64,000 nucleotides of DNA from Liquorilactobacillus aquaticus DSM 21051 (lineage in GTDB: Bacteria; Bacillota; Bacilli; Lactobacillales; Lactobacillaceae), in contig NZ_AYZD01000017.1 in the NCBI RefSeq assembly GCF_001436755.1, positions 117,750-181,749 on the forward strand, in the 5' to 3' direction. Positions 17,237-25,423 of this stretch are shown here, piece by piece (position 1 is the stretch's first letter; each line of letters starts with the position of its first letter). The notes under the pieces are model-generated. The model made no database searches. It was not told the origin of the DNA and saw only the letters and a list, made by a program, of their open reading frames with translations. Position numbers and translations under genes: made by a program.

Positions 17237-18082
17237 ATGAAGATATTAACATTGAATTGTCATACTTCAAATGAATGTGATACAAAGCAGCAGATTGATG
17301 CAATTGTTGATCTGATTGTTAGTGAGAAAATCACTTCATTTTGTTTGCAGGATGTGAGGCAAGCGCGAATCGGGAGAATAGTTGATGCTGTTTGTTTGAA
17401 GCGGATGCGGTTTATGGGAGATGAGTTTGCTGAAATTCCTATCAGATCGGAAAATTTTGCCTTGCTCCTTCAAAAAAAACTACAAAAAATTAAAAATAAT
17501 TTTTCTTGGACTTGGACGGCCGCGCATGAAATTGATAATACTTTCGATGAAGGATTAGCCATTTTTTCAAAAATTCCAATTACGACAGTAAAAACGGAGC
17601 TACTAACAGAAAATTTTGAGTATAATGATCAGAATAGAAGAAAAGGAATCGCTGTCAATTTAAAAAATGGATGGACACTTGTTAATGTCCATTTCAATGA
17701 GCAATATAACCAGTTTCTGCGCGAATGGAGCAAGGCAATGACATGGGTAAAATCGATTAGGAAAAATGATGTGCTTTTTTTGATGGGAGATTTTAACCTC
17801 GATGCAGAAAGCAACATATTAGGGTATACAAAGATTTGTGAACATTTTCAAGATACTTACGCAGCTGCGCTTTCGCGTGGCGATGGACTGACCGTTCGTG
17901 GAGCAGTCAGAGGTTGGCAAGATAGTCAAATTGGCAAACGAATTGACTATATTCTAGCGTACCCTGCCCAGCCAATAGTCTCTAGTCGTATTTATTTTGA
18001 AGGAAATTTGACACCAAGAATTTCAAGCCATGCGGGTGTTGTAATTGAAATGGAGGATGCAGCTAAAAGCAAAAGTGTTTAA
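17237..18082 (+). CDS. Endonuclease/exonuclease/phosphatase-family protein
   Basis: 281 residues, starting MKILTLNCHTSNE behind GGGAGGGCG. The metal-dependent EEP fold is shown by LNCH (N-terminal Asn), CLQDV (in place of the usual LQE), NVHFN, LMGDFNLDAE, KRIDYILAY and the terminal SSHAGVVIEM (D/S-H pair). Family members cleave phosphodiesters in nucleic acids, sphingomyelin or phosphoinositides. There is no signal peptide, so this one is likely cytoplasmic. The Glu-to-Asp change in the metal-binding LQE motif is conservative. Substrate unknown. Confidence 0.8.
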   Translation: MKILTLNCHTSNECDTKQQIDAIVDLIVSEKITSFCLQDVRQARIGRIVDAVCLKRMRFMGDEFAEIPIRSENFALLLQKKLQKIKNNFSWTWTAAHEIDNTFDEGLAIFSKIPITTVKTELLTENFEYNDQNRRKGIAVNLKNGWTLVNVHFNEQYNQFLREWSKAMTWVKSIRKNDVLFLMGDFNLDAESNILGYTKICEHFQDTYAAALSRGDGLTVRGAVRGWQDSQIGKRIDYILAYPAQPIVSSRIYFEGNLTPRISSHAGVVIEMEDAAKSKSV

Positions 18083-18110
18083 GAGTGACGTTTCTATGTG
18101 GGACAAAAAA

Positions 18111-18152
18111 ATTAGTTCTAGGAACTCGGAATAAAGAGTTTCTAGAGCTAAT
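18111..18152. terminator. Terminator between the EEP gene and uppP
   Basis: A 17-bp stem with two G-U pairs (18111-18127 with 18136-18152) and an 8-base loop. The A6 run before it makes a T tract on the minus strand, so it best serves uppP; the plus-strand T tract is weak. Confidence 0.65.
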
Positions 18153-18278
18153 TCTAGTATTTGCTGATATTAAAAATATTTTGGAAGTGTGTCAACCGTC
18201 GTTAGACTGGTTTTGAGCACTATCTGAGAATTACAAACATGAGTGATTCGTAGAATTAGAATATAAGCTTTTATAGTC

Positions 18279-19106
18279 TTAATGAACCAGTGCAAAATAC
18301 CCAATGACAATGATACCCAAAATAATACGATACCATCCAAAGGCTTTGAAGTCATTTTTCTTAACATAGTTTAGCAAGAAACGGATTGATATGTATGCTA
18401 CAACGAAAGAAACAATTACACCAACTGCAAGAACGAGTCCTGGTAATCCTGCTAAGGATCCACCATGTTTGAAAAATTTATAAAGTTTGAGAAGAGAAGC
18501 ACCAAACATAGTTGGAATTGCAAGGAAGAATGAGAACTCAGTCGCTACATAACGGGAGGTTCCAATGGTAATTCCACCTAAAATGGTTGAACCTGAACGT
18601 GATGTACCGGGAACGAGTGAAAGAATCTGAAAAAGACCAATTGCAATTGCTGTTTTATAAGATAAAGTGTTTAAATCAGCATATTTAGGCTCAATGTTCC
18701 GATTACGATTTTCAATAAGAATGAATAATACACCATATACAATAAGGGCCATAGACACAACGAACCAGTTCATCAAATGTTCATCCATCCAATCATTTAG
18801 TGGCAAGCCAATAATTGCGGATGGAAGAACGGCGATTATTACTTTCTTCCAAAGTGTCCAAGTGTTTTTCTTTTCAAGTGTATTTTTCTGAGGTGACCAA
18901 GGGTTTAACTTGTGAAAATAAATAACAACGACTGCCATAATTGCTCCAAGCTGGATAACAACGTTAAACATATCGATGAATTGAGATGATTGCTCTAACT
19001 TGATGAACTGATCAACTAAGACAAGATGTCCTGTTGAACTAATAGGTAAGAATTCAGTGACACCTTCAACTATTCCTAATATTATAGCTTTGATAATATC
19101 AAACAT
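18279..19106 (-). CDS. uppP: Undecaprenyl-diphosphatase (BacA type)
   Basis: Recycles undecaprenyl pyrophosphate to the monophosphate lipid carrier for peptidoglycan and wall polymers; overproduction gives bacitracin resistance. The 275-residue multi-pass membrane protein has both family signatures: [19 protein letters not shown] near the N-terminus and [15 protein letters not shown] in the middle. The start [11 protein letters not shown] follows AAGGAGA. Monocistronic. Confidence 0.95.
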   Translation of the reverse strand: MFDIIKAIILGIVEGVTEFLPISSTGHLVLVDQFIKLEQSSQFIDMFNVVIQLGAIMAVVVIYFHKLNPWSPQKNTLEKKNTWTLWKKVIIAVLPSAIIGLPLNDWMDEHLMNWFVVSMALIVYGVLFILIENRNRNIEPKYADLNTLSYKTAIAIGLFQILSLVPGTSRSGSTILGGITIGTSRYVATEFSFFLAIPTMFGASLLKLYKFFKHGGSLAGLPGLVLAVGVIVSFVVAYISIRFLLNYVKKNDFKAFGWYRIILGIIVIGYFALVH

Positions 19107-19268
19107 AAAAAATCTCCTTCATACATTAAAAATTGATTTCACTGTATTATCATACTTCATTTAACACTGATAAACAATTTTAGTTAGTTGTTTTATGTTC
19201 GCTTAAAGGAAAATTAACTAACTATTTAATTTATTTTTAAAAAAATATTAATGAATTTTCAGTTGGCA

Positions 19269-19440
19269 ACAAAAAAGAAAACTAGGTCAAAAGTTAAATT
19301 TTGATCTAGTTTTCTTTTGATCCCGTATAAATGTATTCATAAGTCAAAGTTTCTGTCTAGCTTCGAATTACTTATAGCAAAAAGGTGTGCTATGTTCGTA
19401 ATCTCACGTCAGTACCCAAAACTTACCGGCTTATGCCACA
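19269..19440 (+). repeat. Dispersed intergenic repeat, copy B (with terminator hairpin)
   Basis: The hairpin AAAAGAAAACTAG-TCAAAA with TTTTGA-CTAGTTTTCTTTT spans 19269-19319 and could act as a terminator in either direction. The following 120 bp match copy A by eye (CTTCGAATTA, GTGCTATGTTCGTAAT, AGTACCCAAAACTTACCGGCTTA). TTCGTAA starts at 19394. The remaining part of the 370-bp gap 19107-19476 is AT-rich promoter DNA of uppP with nothing else evident. Confidence 0.55.
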
Positions 19441-19476
19441 CTCTCTATGCGTTCAAAGTAGTACAAGTACAAGTGG

Positions 19477-20283
19477 TTATTTCGCAACTTTTAATTCAAC
19501 GGTGCCTAAACCATGACTGAATGATACATCCCATTTTCCAGCTGTTAGTTTCGGCGGCAGAACGAACGTTCCAGATGAAACCATTTGTCCAGCCGTGAAT
19601 TTTTTGTTTTGCGATTCAAGTTTTTCAACGAGCCAATGAAGGGATTTGAGAGGATTACCCAAAACTTCAGATGAAACACCATCTTTTACCTTTTTTCCAT
19701 CGTGATGCAGTTCGCATTTTACTTCTGCAAGCTCAGTTACTGAAGAAAACACTTCATTCGTATTATATTCCTTACCATAGACTACCAGGCCGCCTACAGC
19801 TGCATCTGACATCACCATATACTTAGAAAGGGTTGGAAACCAATCTTTAAAACGTGAATCTGGAACTTCAAGTCCACCGGCAACTGTTGTTTTATTCATC
19901 AATTCTTCAAGTGAATCAGACGCTGAGAGATCTTCTTTTGCCCGGAATTCAAGTTCCACTTCAACTAGTGGTTCCATTAAATCCTGTAGTTTCACAGCAA
20001 CAGGAGCTTTTAGGAAATGGCTGGCTACTTGTGCTCCATATAGTGGAGAATCGGAATCAAACATCTTCTGAGTTTCAGCACTTGTCAAGGATACCTTATA
20101 GCCGCCAACTTCTTCATTCTTTAATTCAGTTAAACGTTCTTGGACGCGGTATGCTGTATCTGCGTCTGTTACTTGATTGTTCCATTCATTTTCTTTAAGC
20201 GGTTTTCTTGATGAGTAAGCGTTAAAAAGCTCCTGTGCAAATTTTTCTTCAGTTTTTGATAATGTAGTTGTTTGTTGTGTCAT
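19477..20283 (-). CDS. 2-keto-4-pentenoate hydratase / fumarylacetoacetate hydrolase-family protein
   Basis: 268 residues from the ATG at 20283, which follows GGGGG at about 9 bases; the frame is open 14 codons further upstream without a ribosome site. It resembles MhpD-type hydratases and oxaloacetate/4-oxalocrotonate decarboxylases: GGYKVSLTSAETQKMF, PLYGAQVASHFL, the metal-binding pair in EPLVEVELEFRAKEDL, and the C-terminal GQMVSSGTFVLPPKLTAG (SGT loop). No other aromatic catabolism genes are nearby, so the physiological substrate is probably a 2-keto acid rather than a ring-cleavage product. The striking point is its control: the mRNA starts about 515 nt upstream and carries a T-box and a further structured leader. 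Confidence 0.8.
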   Translation of the reverse strand: MTQQTTTLSKTEEKFAQELFNAYSSRKPLKENEWNNQVTDADTAYRVQERLTELKNEEVGGYKVSLTSAETQKMFDSDSPLYGAQVASHFLKAPVAVKLQDLMEPLVEVELEFRAKEDLSASDSLEELMNKTTVAGGLEVPDSRFKDWFPTLSKYMVMSDAAVGGLVVYGKEYNTNEVFSSVTELAEVKCELHHDGKKVKDGVSSEVLGNPLKSLHWLVEKLESQNKKFTAGQMVSSGTFVLPPKLTAGKWDVSFSHGLGTVELKVAK

Positions 20284-20332
20284 GATGAATCTACCCCCGT
20301 TTATTGTTTTTATATTTTTTGACAATTGAGAT

Positions 20333-20467
20333 AGTCCTCATCTTTGTTATCTATGCCCACTAATGTGAGGACTGTACGTTAATTTTTGGAAAAAATTTAT
20401 TTTAATAATCTGAATATCGCTTTCGTCAGAGCTTTTAATACCGCTTTCGCCTTTCATACGTCCTCAC
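20333..20467 (-). promoter_or_regulatory. Competing hairpin elements between the T-box and the hydratase gene
   Basis: In transcript order there are three complementary words: GTGAGGAC (20467-20460), AGTCCTCAC (20373-20365) and TGAGGACT (20340-20333). The middle one can pair with the first (8 bp) or with the last (8 bp), but not both. The first overlaps the ribosome site of a small ORF and the middle one lies near its 3' end. No T tract follows, so any effect would be on translation or RNA stability. Confidence 0.4.
20347..20457 (-). CDS. Candidate 36-codon ORF between T-box terminator and hydratase
   Basis: The ATG at 20457 follows GAGGTGAGGACGT, a good ribosome site, and the frame runs 36 codons (MKGESGIKSSDESD...) to a TAA at 20347, leaving about 63 bp before the hydratase start. 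It would be translated only when the T-box antiterminates. No similarity recognised. The ribosome site and its overlap with a pairing element are the only support. Confidence 0.35.
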   Translation of the reverse strand: MKGESGIKSSDESDIQIIKINFFQKLTYSPHISGHR

Positions 20468-20494
20468 CTCACTTAAATTAAGCTAAATTCGAAT

Positions 20495-20798
20495 AAAAAA
20501 ACGCCCTCTAATTCAAAGACTATTTTTCTCTTTGAATTAGAGGGCGTCAAAACGCGTTACCACCTCATTTTATATTTTCATTGCTGAAAATACCTCACAC
20601 AAACTATCAATTTATCAATTTGCTGGCCTGATAATGGTGGCAACCAGTGCAAGTTACTATTAAAGATTTCAATGCACAACTCATAGGTGATTTTCGTTTA
20701 TCCTATCCAGTCCATCTTGCACCAAACGATGGCTCTCTAAGCTGATTCACATAAACTACTTTCCTAATCAACGTTTTTCTCACTCAAATTTAATTATT
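20495..20798 (-). ncRNA. T-box riboswitch leader
   Basis: On the minus strand the conserved T-box sequence AAATGAGGTGGTAACGCG (20570-20553) is followed by a terminator (18-bp stem 20547-20530 with 20518-20501, then T7). Upstream there is a Stem I-like region: AGAGAG, a distal hairpin CCATC-GTTTGGTGCAA-GATGG, and a helix GTTTAT/ATAAAC flanked by an internal loop AAAGTA / GAAAATCA that looks like the specifier loop. By eye the specifier is AUC (Ile) or AAU (Asn); I cannot decide. The leader lies upstream of the hydratase gene at 19477-20283 with no aminoacyl-tRNA synthetase or transporter in between. Confidence 0.85.
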
Positions 20799-20804
20799 GA
20801 CTGT

Positions 20805-20833
20805 ATCTTAGACTGTAAATTTCATCTTGTCAA
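20805..20833 (-). promoter_or_regulatory. Promoter of the T-box transcript
   Basis: TTGACA (20833-20828), a 17-bp spacer and TAAGAT (20810-20805) on the minus strand, placing the start of transcription near 20798. Confidence 0.75.
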
Positions 20834-20977
20834 GCCTTTTTGCAGTATTTATATTTTTTGTTGGAACAGAAGTTGAAGTGCTCAGAAAAATTTAAGTTTA
20901 AGTCGGTTATTGTTTGTTACTCGTAGCTAAAATGTTGTACGCTTACGATGAAAATCGATTTTGAGAGGGGCTTAATC

Positions 20978-21787
20978 ATGAGAAAGTGTGCGATAGCCAT
21001 ACTCGCCGCAAGCAGTCTGCTGATTACTGGCTGTGCCTCACAGACAAAGAAGAGGAATACTAAAAACAGTACCAAAACGGAGCTGGAAAACAAGTCTGAT
21101 AAGCAACGAAGTTCTCAGAAGAGGGCTTCTACTACTAAGTCTGGGAAAGATTTTTCAGAACAGACAGCGAGAATAGCTGTCTTCAACCGTAAATTGCGTA
21201 ATGTACTGCGGGGTGGGATGTTGCCCACTACTGACGGTTTGAACAATGGAAGCAACAGATTGAATATACGTTATACCGGAGATGTAAATAATTACGCAAT
21301 TTTTTATAGTGTTGGGAAAAAGGCAAAGAATTTTAATGATGATAATGTTGCGCATGAAATTCCATATGCCGAATTTACCAAAAGAACCTATAGTACTACT
21401 GAAGAGGCGGCCCAACAGATAGAGCATCGAAGTACCGCTGACTTTAAAGGACTGCCAACTGTGAGTTTAGGACATAATATTCAGGGCTATCTAGATGCTG
21501 GAGCGGGACAGCGTTATCTGAATTGGAATGAAGGAAACTGGTCATTTGGAGTTCATGCTACGGCTCTTCAAGGCGAGAAGCTTGAACAGATGTCGAAGCA
21601 AATAGTTAGTTTGTTAGAGGAACATATGTTGCCCGTGCCAAGATTATACGGGCAAGTTTCTTTTGAGGTAGGCAATCAGGATGGACAGCGTAATCAGAAT
21701 ATAATCTGGCAGGATGAAAAAACGGTTTTTAAGTTAAGTGCACATAATTTTAAAACAGCAATTAAAATGGCTGCGAGTGTAAAATAA
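20978..21787 (+). CDS. Hypothetical lipoprotein
   Basis: 269 residues from the ATG at 20978 (GAGAGGGG ribosome site; a further ATG ten codons upstream at 20948 lacks one). It begins MRKCAIAILAASSLLITGC, a clear type II signal with lipobox LITGC, followed by a Lys/Ser/Thr-rich linker to about residue 65. A folded domain follows (NRLNIRYTGDVNNYAIFYSV, LPTVSLGHNIQGYLD, NWSFGVHATAL). I do not recognise the domain. It is exported and lipid-anchored by inference. It stands alone, between the T-box promoter and the peroxidase operon. Confidence 0.75.
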   Translation: MRKCAIAILAASSLLITGCASQTKKRNTKNSTKTELENKSDKQRSSQKRASTTKSGKDFSEQTARIAVFNRKLRNVLRGGMLPTTDGLNNGSNRLNIRYTGDVNNYAIFYSVGKKAKNFNDDNVAHEIPYAEFTKRTYSTTEEAAQQIEHRSTADFKGLPTVSLGHNIQGYLDAGAGQRYLNWNEGNWSFGVHATALQGEKLEQMSKQIVSLLEEHMLPVPRLYGQVSFEVGNQDGQRNQNIIWQDEKTVFKLSAHNFKTAIKMAASVK

Positions 21788-21908
21788 TTATGCCGAATCT
21801 TCACAATATTTAATTAACACATGCAAAGAAATTTTTCTATAAATTGTGCTGTTTTATAAGTTTAAAAAATATTTTGCAAAATGTATTTTCTTTTACGTTT
21901 AAATGAAT

Positions 21909-21940
21909 TATACTAGTTATGGTTTTAGAATTATTCTAAA
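21909..21940 (+). promoter_or_regulatory. ahpC promoter with PerR-type box
   Basis: A TATACT -10 at 21909-21914 is followed by the perfect palindrome TTTAGAATTATTCTAAA (21924-21940), which matches 13 of 15 positions of the PerR box TTATAATNATTATAA. Its place over the start of transcription fits repression by a PerR-like peroxide sensor. The -35 is weak. Confidence 0.6.
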
Positions 21941-21964
21941 CAATTAAATAAGGAGGATGTTTTT

Positions 21965-22528
21965 ATGAATTTTATCAATCAGGAATTAGCAGATTTTAAG
22001 GTCAATGCCTATCAGCAAGGTGAAACGAAAGAGGTAACCAAAGCAGATGTGTTAGGGAAATGGGCAGTTTTCTTCTTCTATCCAGCTGATTTTTCATTTG
22101 TTTGTCCAACAGAATTGGGTGATTTGCAAGATCATTATGAAGAATTCAAAAAAGCTAATGCGGAAGTCTTCTCCGTCTCAGAAGATAGCGAATTTGTACA
22201 TAAGGCATGGGCTGAAGCAACCGATACAATAGGTAAAGTCCAATATCCGATGCTGGCTGATCCGGCTGGAAAATTAGCACGTTTTCTTGATGTATTAGAT
22301 GAAGAAGCTGGTCAAGCATTCCGAGCCGTATTTATTATTGATCCTGAAGGTAAGATCAAATCTTATACGATCAATGACATGGGTATCGGACGTAATGCAA
22401 GTGAAATACTGCGGACGCTTGAAGCAGCACAATTCGTTGCAGAACATGGAGACAAAGTTTGCCCAGCTAATTGGCATCCAGGTGAAGACACCATTACACC
22501 AAGTCTTGATTTGGTCGGAAAAATATAG
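21965..22528 (+). CDS. ahpC: Alkyl hydroperoxide reductase peroxiredoxin subunit AhpC
   Basis: Typical 2-Cys peroxiredoxin of 187 residues that reduces H2O2 and organic peroxides. The peroxidatic Cys47 is in FVCPTEL and the resolving Cys166 in KVCPANWHPG; FFYPADFSF and RAVFIIDPEGKI are conserved AhpC segments. It starts behind AAGGAGG. Twelve bp after its stop comes its likely reductase, so the two form an operon. Confidence 0.95.
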   Translation: MNFINQELADFKVNAYQQGETKEVTKADVLGKWAVFFFYPADFSFVCPTELGDLQDHYEEFKKANAEVFSVSEDSEFVHKAWAEATDTIGKVQYPMLADPAGKLARFLDVLDEEAGQAFRAVFIIDPEGKIKSYTINDMGIGRNASEILRTLEAAQFVAEHGDKVCPANWHPGEDTITPSLDLVGKI

Positions 22529-22540
22529 TAAAGCGAGACG

Positions 22541-24223
22541 ATGAGGATGACAGAAGAACATATTTATGACACAGTCATTGTTGGGGCTGGACCAGCAGGC
22601 TTATCCGCAGGAATTTATGCCGGAAGAGCAACCTTGGACACATTGATTATTGAGAATGATCAAGTTGGGGGCCAAGTTACAACGACTTCTGTTGTATGGA
22701 ACTATCCTGCTGTTGAAAAAATTGACGGTACGGCATTGATGAATAAAATGCAGGAGCAAGCAGTGTACTTTGGCGCTGAAATAACGCGTGACAATATAGA
22801 TGCATACGATTTTGATGGAGATGTTAAAATCGTGCACGGAAGTAGAAAAGATTACTATTGTCGTAGTGTTATTTTAGCGACAGGAGCTAAACCGAGAAAA
22901 TTAGGATTTCAAGGTGAAGATGAATTTAAAGGACGCGGAGTTGCATATTGTTCAACATGTGACGGAGAATTATTCAGTGGAAAACAGGTTTTTGTTGTTG
23001 GTGGAGGGTACGCTGCGGCAGAAGAAGCTGATTATTTAACGAGGTATGCTCGTCATGTGACTGTAATTGTACGTGAATCTGAATTTACCTGTGCGCCTTT
23101 AACAGCAGCTCGGGCTTTAAATAATCCTAAAGTGGATGTTAAATTTAATACAGAACTGGTGTCAGTAGACGGTGACAACTATTTGACAAGTGCACGTTTT
23201 ATCAATAATGAGACTGAGGAGACGACTGCTTATCACGTACCGGCGGGTGAAGAAACATTTGGAGTGTTTGTTTATGTGGGAACGCAGCCCGCTACGGCAG
23301 GCTTTTCTGATCATGTTGAATGTGATGAACACGGATATATCAAGGTCGATGCTTGCCAAGCAACAAGCAGAAAGGGTGTTTTTGCGGCCGGTGATGTTGT
23401 AGCTAAGCCTCTTCGCCAGATTGTTACGGCTGCTTCAGATGGAGCAAGCGCAGCTACAGCTGCTGAACATTATGTTACTGAACAAAAGCAGCGGCTTAAT
23501 ATTCCCATTCATCCTGTAACGGAGAAACAAAAACAAGTAAAGAAACCTTTGGGACAAACAACTAATCTAGCCACAAAAACAGAAAAGCAGTCTATGCATC
23601 AGGGACAGTGGTTTAATCCCGAGATGCGGCAGCAACTGCGAGGTATTTTTAGCAAGTTGACCGCGAACGTTACCTTACTGCATTTAGATGATGGTAGTGC
23701 TAAAAGTCAGGAACTGGGAGCCTTTTCTAAGGAGTTTGCTGAACTTGATAAGCATATTCACTATGAACTTAAAAATGTGACAGATCCAGATAATCAACGG
23801 CTGCCAGCATTAAGTATTTTAGATGCTGAACAGAATCCTTTAGAAATCATTTTTAGTGGGATCCCGACTGGTCACGAGCTGAATTCGCTGGTGTTGGCAC
23901 TTTACAATGTTGCGGGGCCAGGGCAAGAGGTTGAGCCGGAACTGGCAGAACGCATCAAGGCTTTACCGAAAGCTAAGATTGAGGTAGGGATCGCGCTGAC
24001 TTGTCACTTCTGCCCAGATGTTGTGGCCGCCTGTCAGCATATGGCAGCTCTCAATCCTAACATTTCTGCTGAGATGATTGATCTGCAAATGTTCCCAGAA
24101 TTAAGGAATGAAAAGCATATTATGAGTGTTCCAGCAACCATTATTAATAATGGTGATGTAATTTTTGGAAGTCAGACATTAGAGCAGTTGGTGAGTGCTT
24201 GTGAGAAAGTAGCGGCGATCTGA
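22541..24223 (+). CDS. AhpF-like flavoprotein disulfide reductase with reversed domain order
   Basis: 560 residues that pass electrons from NAD(P)H to AhpC. Residues 1-310 are a thioredoxin-reductase module: FAD motif VIVGAGPAGLSAGIYAGRA, redox pair C137/C140 in YCSTCDGE, NAD motif VVGGGYAAAEEA and GVFAAGDVV. After a Lys/Gln/Thr linker comes a tandem thioredoxin-fold module whose active pair C488/C491 lies in TCHFCPDVVAAC, followed by SVPATIINNGDVIFG. In enterobacterial AhpF the thioredoxin-fold part is N-terminal; here it is C-terminal, as in the TIGR03143-type AhpF homologues of Gram-positive bacteria. The start is ATG 22541, with a second ATG two codons later. Confidence 0.9.
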   Translation: MRMTEEHIYDTVIVGAGPAGLSAGIYAGRATLDTLIIENDQVGGQVTTTSVVWNYPAVEKIDGTALMNKMQEQAVYFGAEITRDNIDAYDFDGDVKIVHGSRKDYYCRSVILATGAKPRKLGFQGEDEFKGRGVAYCSTCDGELFSGKQVFVVGGGYAAAEEADYLTRYARHVTVIVRESEFTCAPLTAARALNNPKVDVKFNTELVSVDGDNYLTSARFINNETEETTAYHVPAGEETFGVFVYVGTQPATAGFSDHVECDEHGYIKVDACQATSRKGVFAAGDVVAKPLRQIVTAASDGASAATAAEHYVTEQKQRLNIPIHPVTEKQKQVKKPLGQTTNLATKTEKQSMHQGQWFNPEMRQQLRGIFSKLTANVTLLHLDDGSAKSQELGAFSKEFAELDKHIHYELKNVTDPDNQRLPALSILDAEQNPLEIIFSGIPTGHELNSLVLALYNVAGPGQEVEPELAERIKALPKAKIEVGIALTCHFCPDVVAACQHMAALNPNISAEMIDLQMFPELRNEKHIMSVPATIINNGDVIFGSQTLEQLVSACEKVAAI

Positions 24224-24276
24224 TTACTTTTTCTTACGAATATGTTAAAGATGATAAGCACTGAAAAATAGATGGT

Positions 24277-24322
24277 CATAAACAAGAGAGCTCGCAATAA
24301 ATCGCGAGCTCTCTTGTTTATG
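24277..24322 (+). terminator. Terminator after the peroxidase operon
   Basis: A nearly perfect stem (CATAAACAAGAGAGCTCGC with GCGAGCTCTCTTGTTTATG, 19 bp) and an 8-base loop. The trailing T tract is weak (TTTATAG), but the stem itself carries TTGTTTA. Confidence 0.7.
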
Positions 24323-24445
24323 TTTATAGTGACAGACAGCTAAAGATAAAACCACTGTGCTTAAGGTTAAAGGCATGATTTTGTAACATATCTTCTTGAA
24401 GTGTATGATAAAGTGTATTCATAGTCAAAGAAGTGATTTTAAGAA

Positions 24446-25225
24446 ATGAAAAAAGAGAAGAAGATAGTAAAACGATGCATCGGAGCCTGCTTAGCAATCC
24501 TATTTTTAGGTGGAATGTGGCAGGCACGACAAGCAAGCTTTCTTCGCGGAACCAAGATACAAAGGACTGGAACTCCAACGCTTTTTATTCCAGGTTATAT
24601 GGGCAATCGGGTGTCTTTTGGTGGAATGATTTTTCGATTAGATCACTACGGGTTGGGAACGAAAACAATGATTATTCATGTAAGCGCAGATGGCAAAATC
24701 CATTTTAATCAAAAAGCATCTTTGAAGTCTAAAAATCCTCTTATCCAAGTGCTATTTGAAAATAATCGTAACGAGCAGGTTGAAGCCGTTCAATTAGGCA
24801 AAGTGCTAATTGAGCTGAAACGAAAGTATAATGTTCCCAGAGTTAATTTGGTAGGTCATTCGAGCGGCGGAAACATTGTTTATGATTATCTGATCAACAA
24901 AACTTCTAAGAAATCACAGGCACCGCAGGTTATTAAATTTGTGAACATTGCGACGACCTTTCCTGGACTTAAAGAAAGCGGAAAGAAATTAGATCCAGAA
25001 TTGAGTATTTTGAATATTGCAGGCAACATCTGGGGTCAGAAAACTGATGGTGGCATTCCGCTGAATAAGGATCTTTATTTAGAAAAAATCGTCAAGCCTT
25101 ATGTTAAAGATTATCGAGCTAAGGTAATTAAAGGGAGTCCGCTAACAGCCTATCACAGTATGCTGCATGAGAATGGAGAAGTTGATCGTGAGATAGCTAT
25201 GTTTTTATTCGAGCGTAGCGATTAA
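24446..25225 (+). CDS. DUF915-family alpha/beta hydrolase
   Basis: 259 residues. An N-terminal membrane segment (RCIGACLAILFLGGMW) suggests export or anchoring on the outer face. The alpha/beta-hydrolase core shows TLFIPGYMGNRVSF, the nucleophile elbow VGHSSGGNIVYDY (Ser in GHSSG) and a late His in YHSMLHENGEV. DUF915 proteins are common in lactobacilli and usually lack a known substrate. The ribosome site is weak. Confidence 0.85.
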   Translation: MKKEKKIVKRCIGACLAILFLGGMWQARQASFLRGTKIQRTGTPTLFIPGYMGNRVSFGGMIFRLDHYGLGTKTMIIHVSADGKIHFNQKASLKSKNPLIQVLFENNRNEQVEAVQLGKVLIELKRKYNVPRVNLVGHSSGGNIVYDYLINKTSKKSQAPQVIKFVNIATTFPGLKESGKKLDPELSILNIAGNIWGQKTDGGIPLNKDLYLEKIVKPYVKDYRAKVIKGSPLTAYHSMLHENGEVDREIAMFLFERSD

Positions 25226-25423
25226 TTCCGAAGGAAGCGGCCTTATACAGCTACAGGTGAACTGGAACCCCTAGTACAGCTAGCAGATAGAATAGAGCAA
25301 AATGAAGTATCACAAAAGACAATTAAAATTTGAAATTGGATACGTGAAGTTGTTATGATATGCTTATCTGTAATTTGAATAAGTAAAAATGAATTTTTAA
25401 AATTTGAAAGAGGTGCTTGTAGA

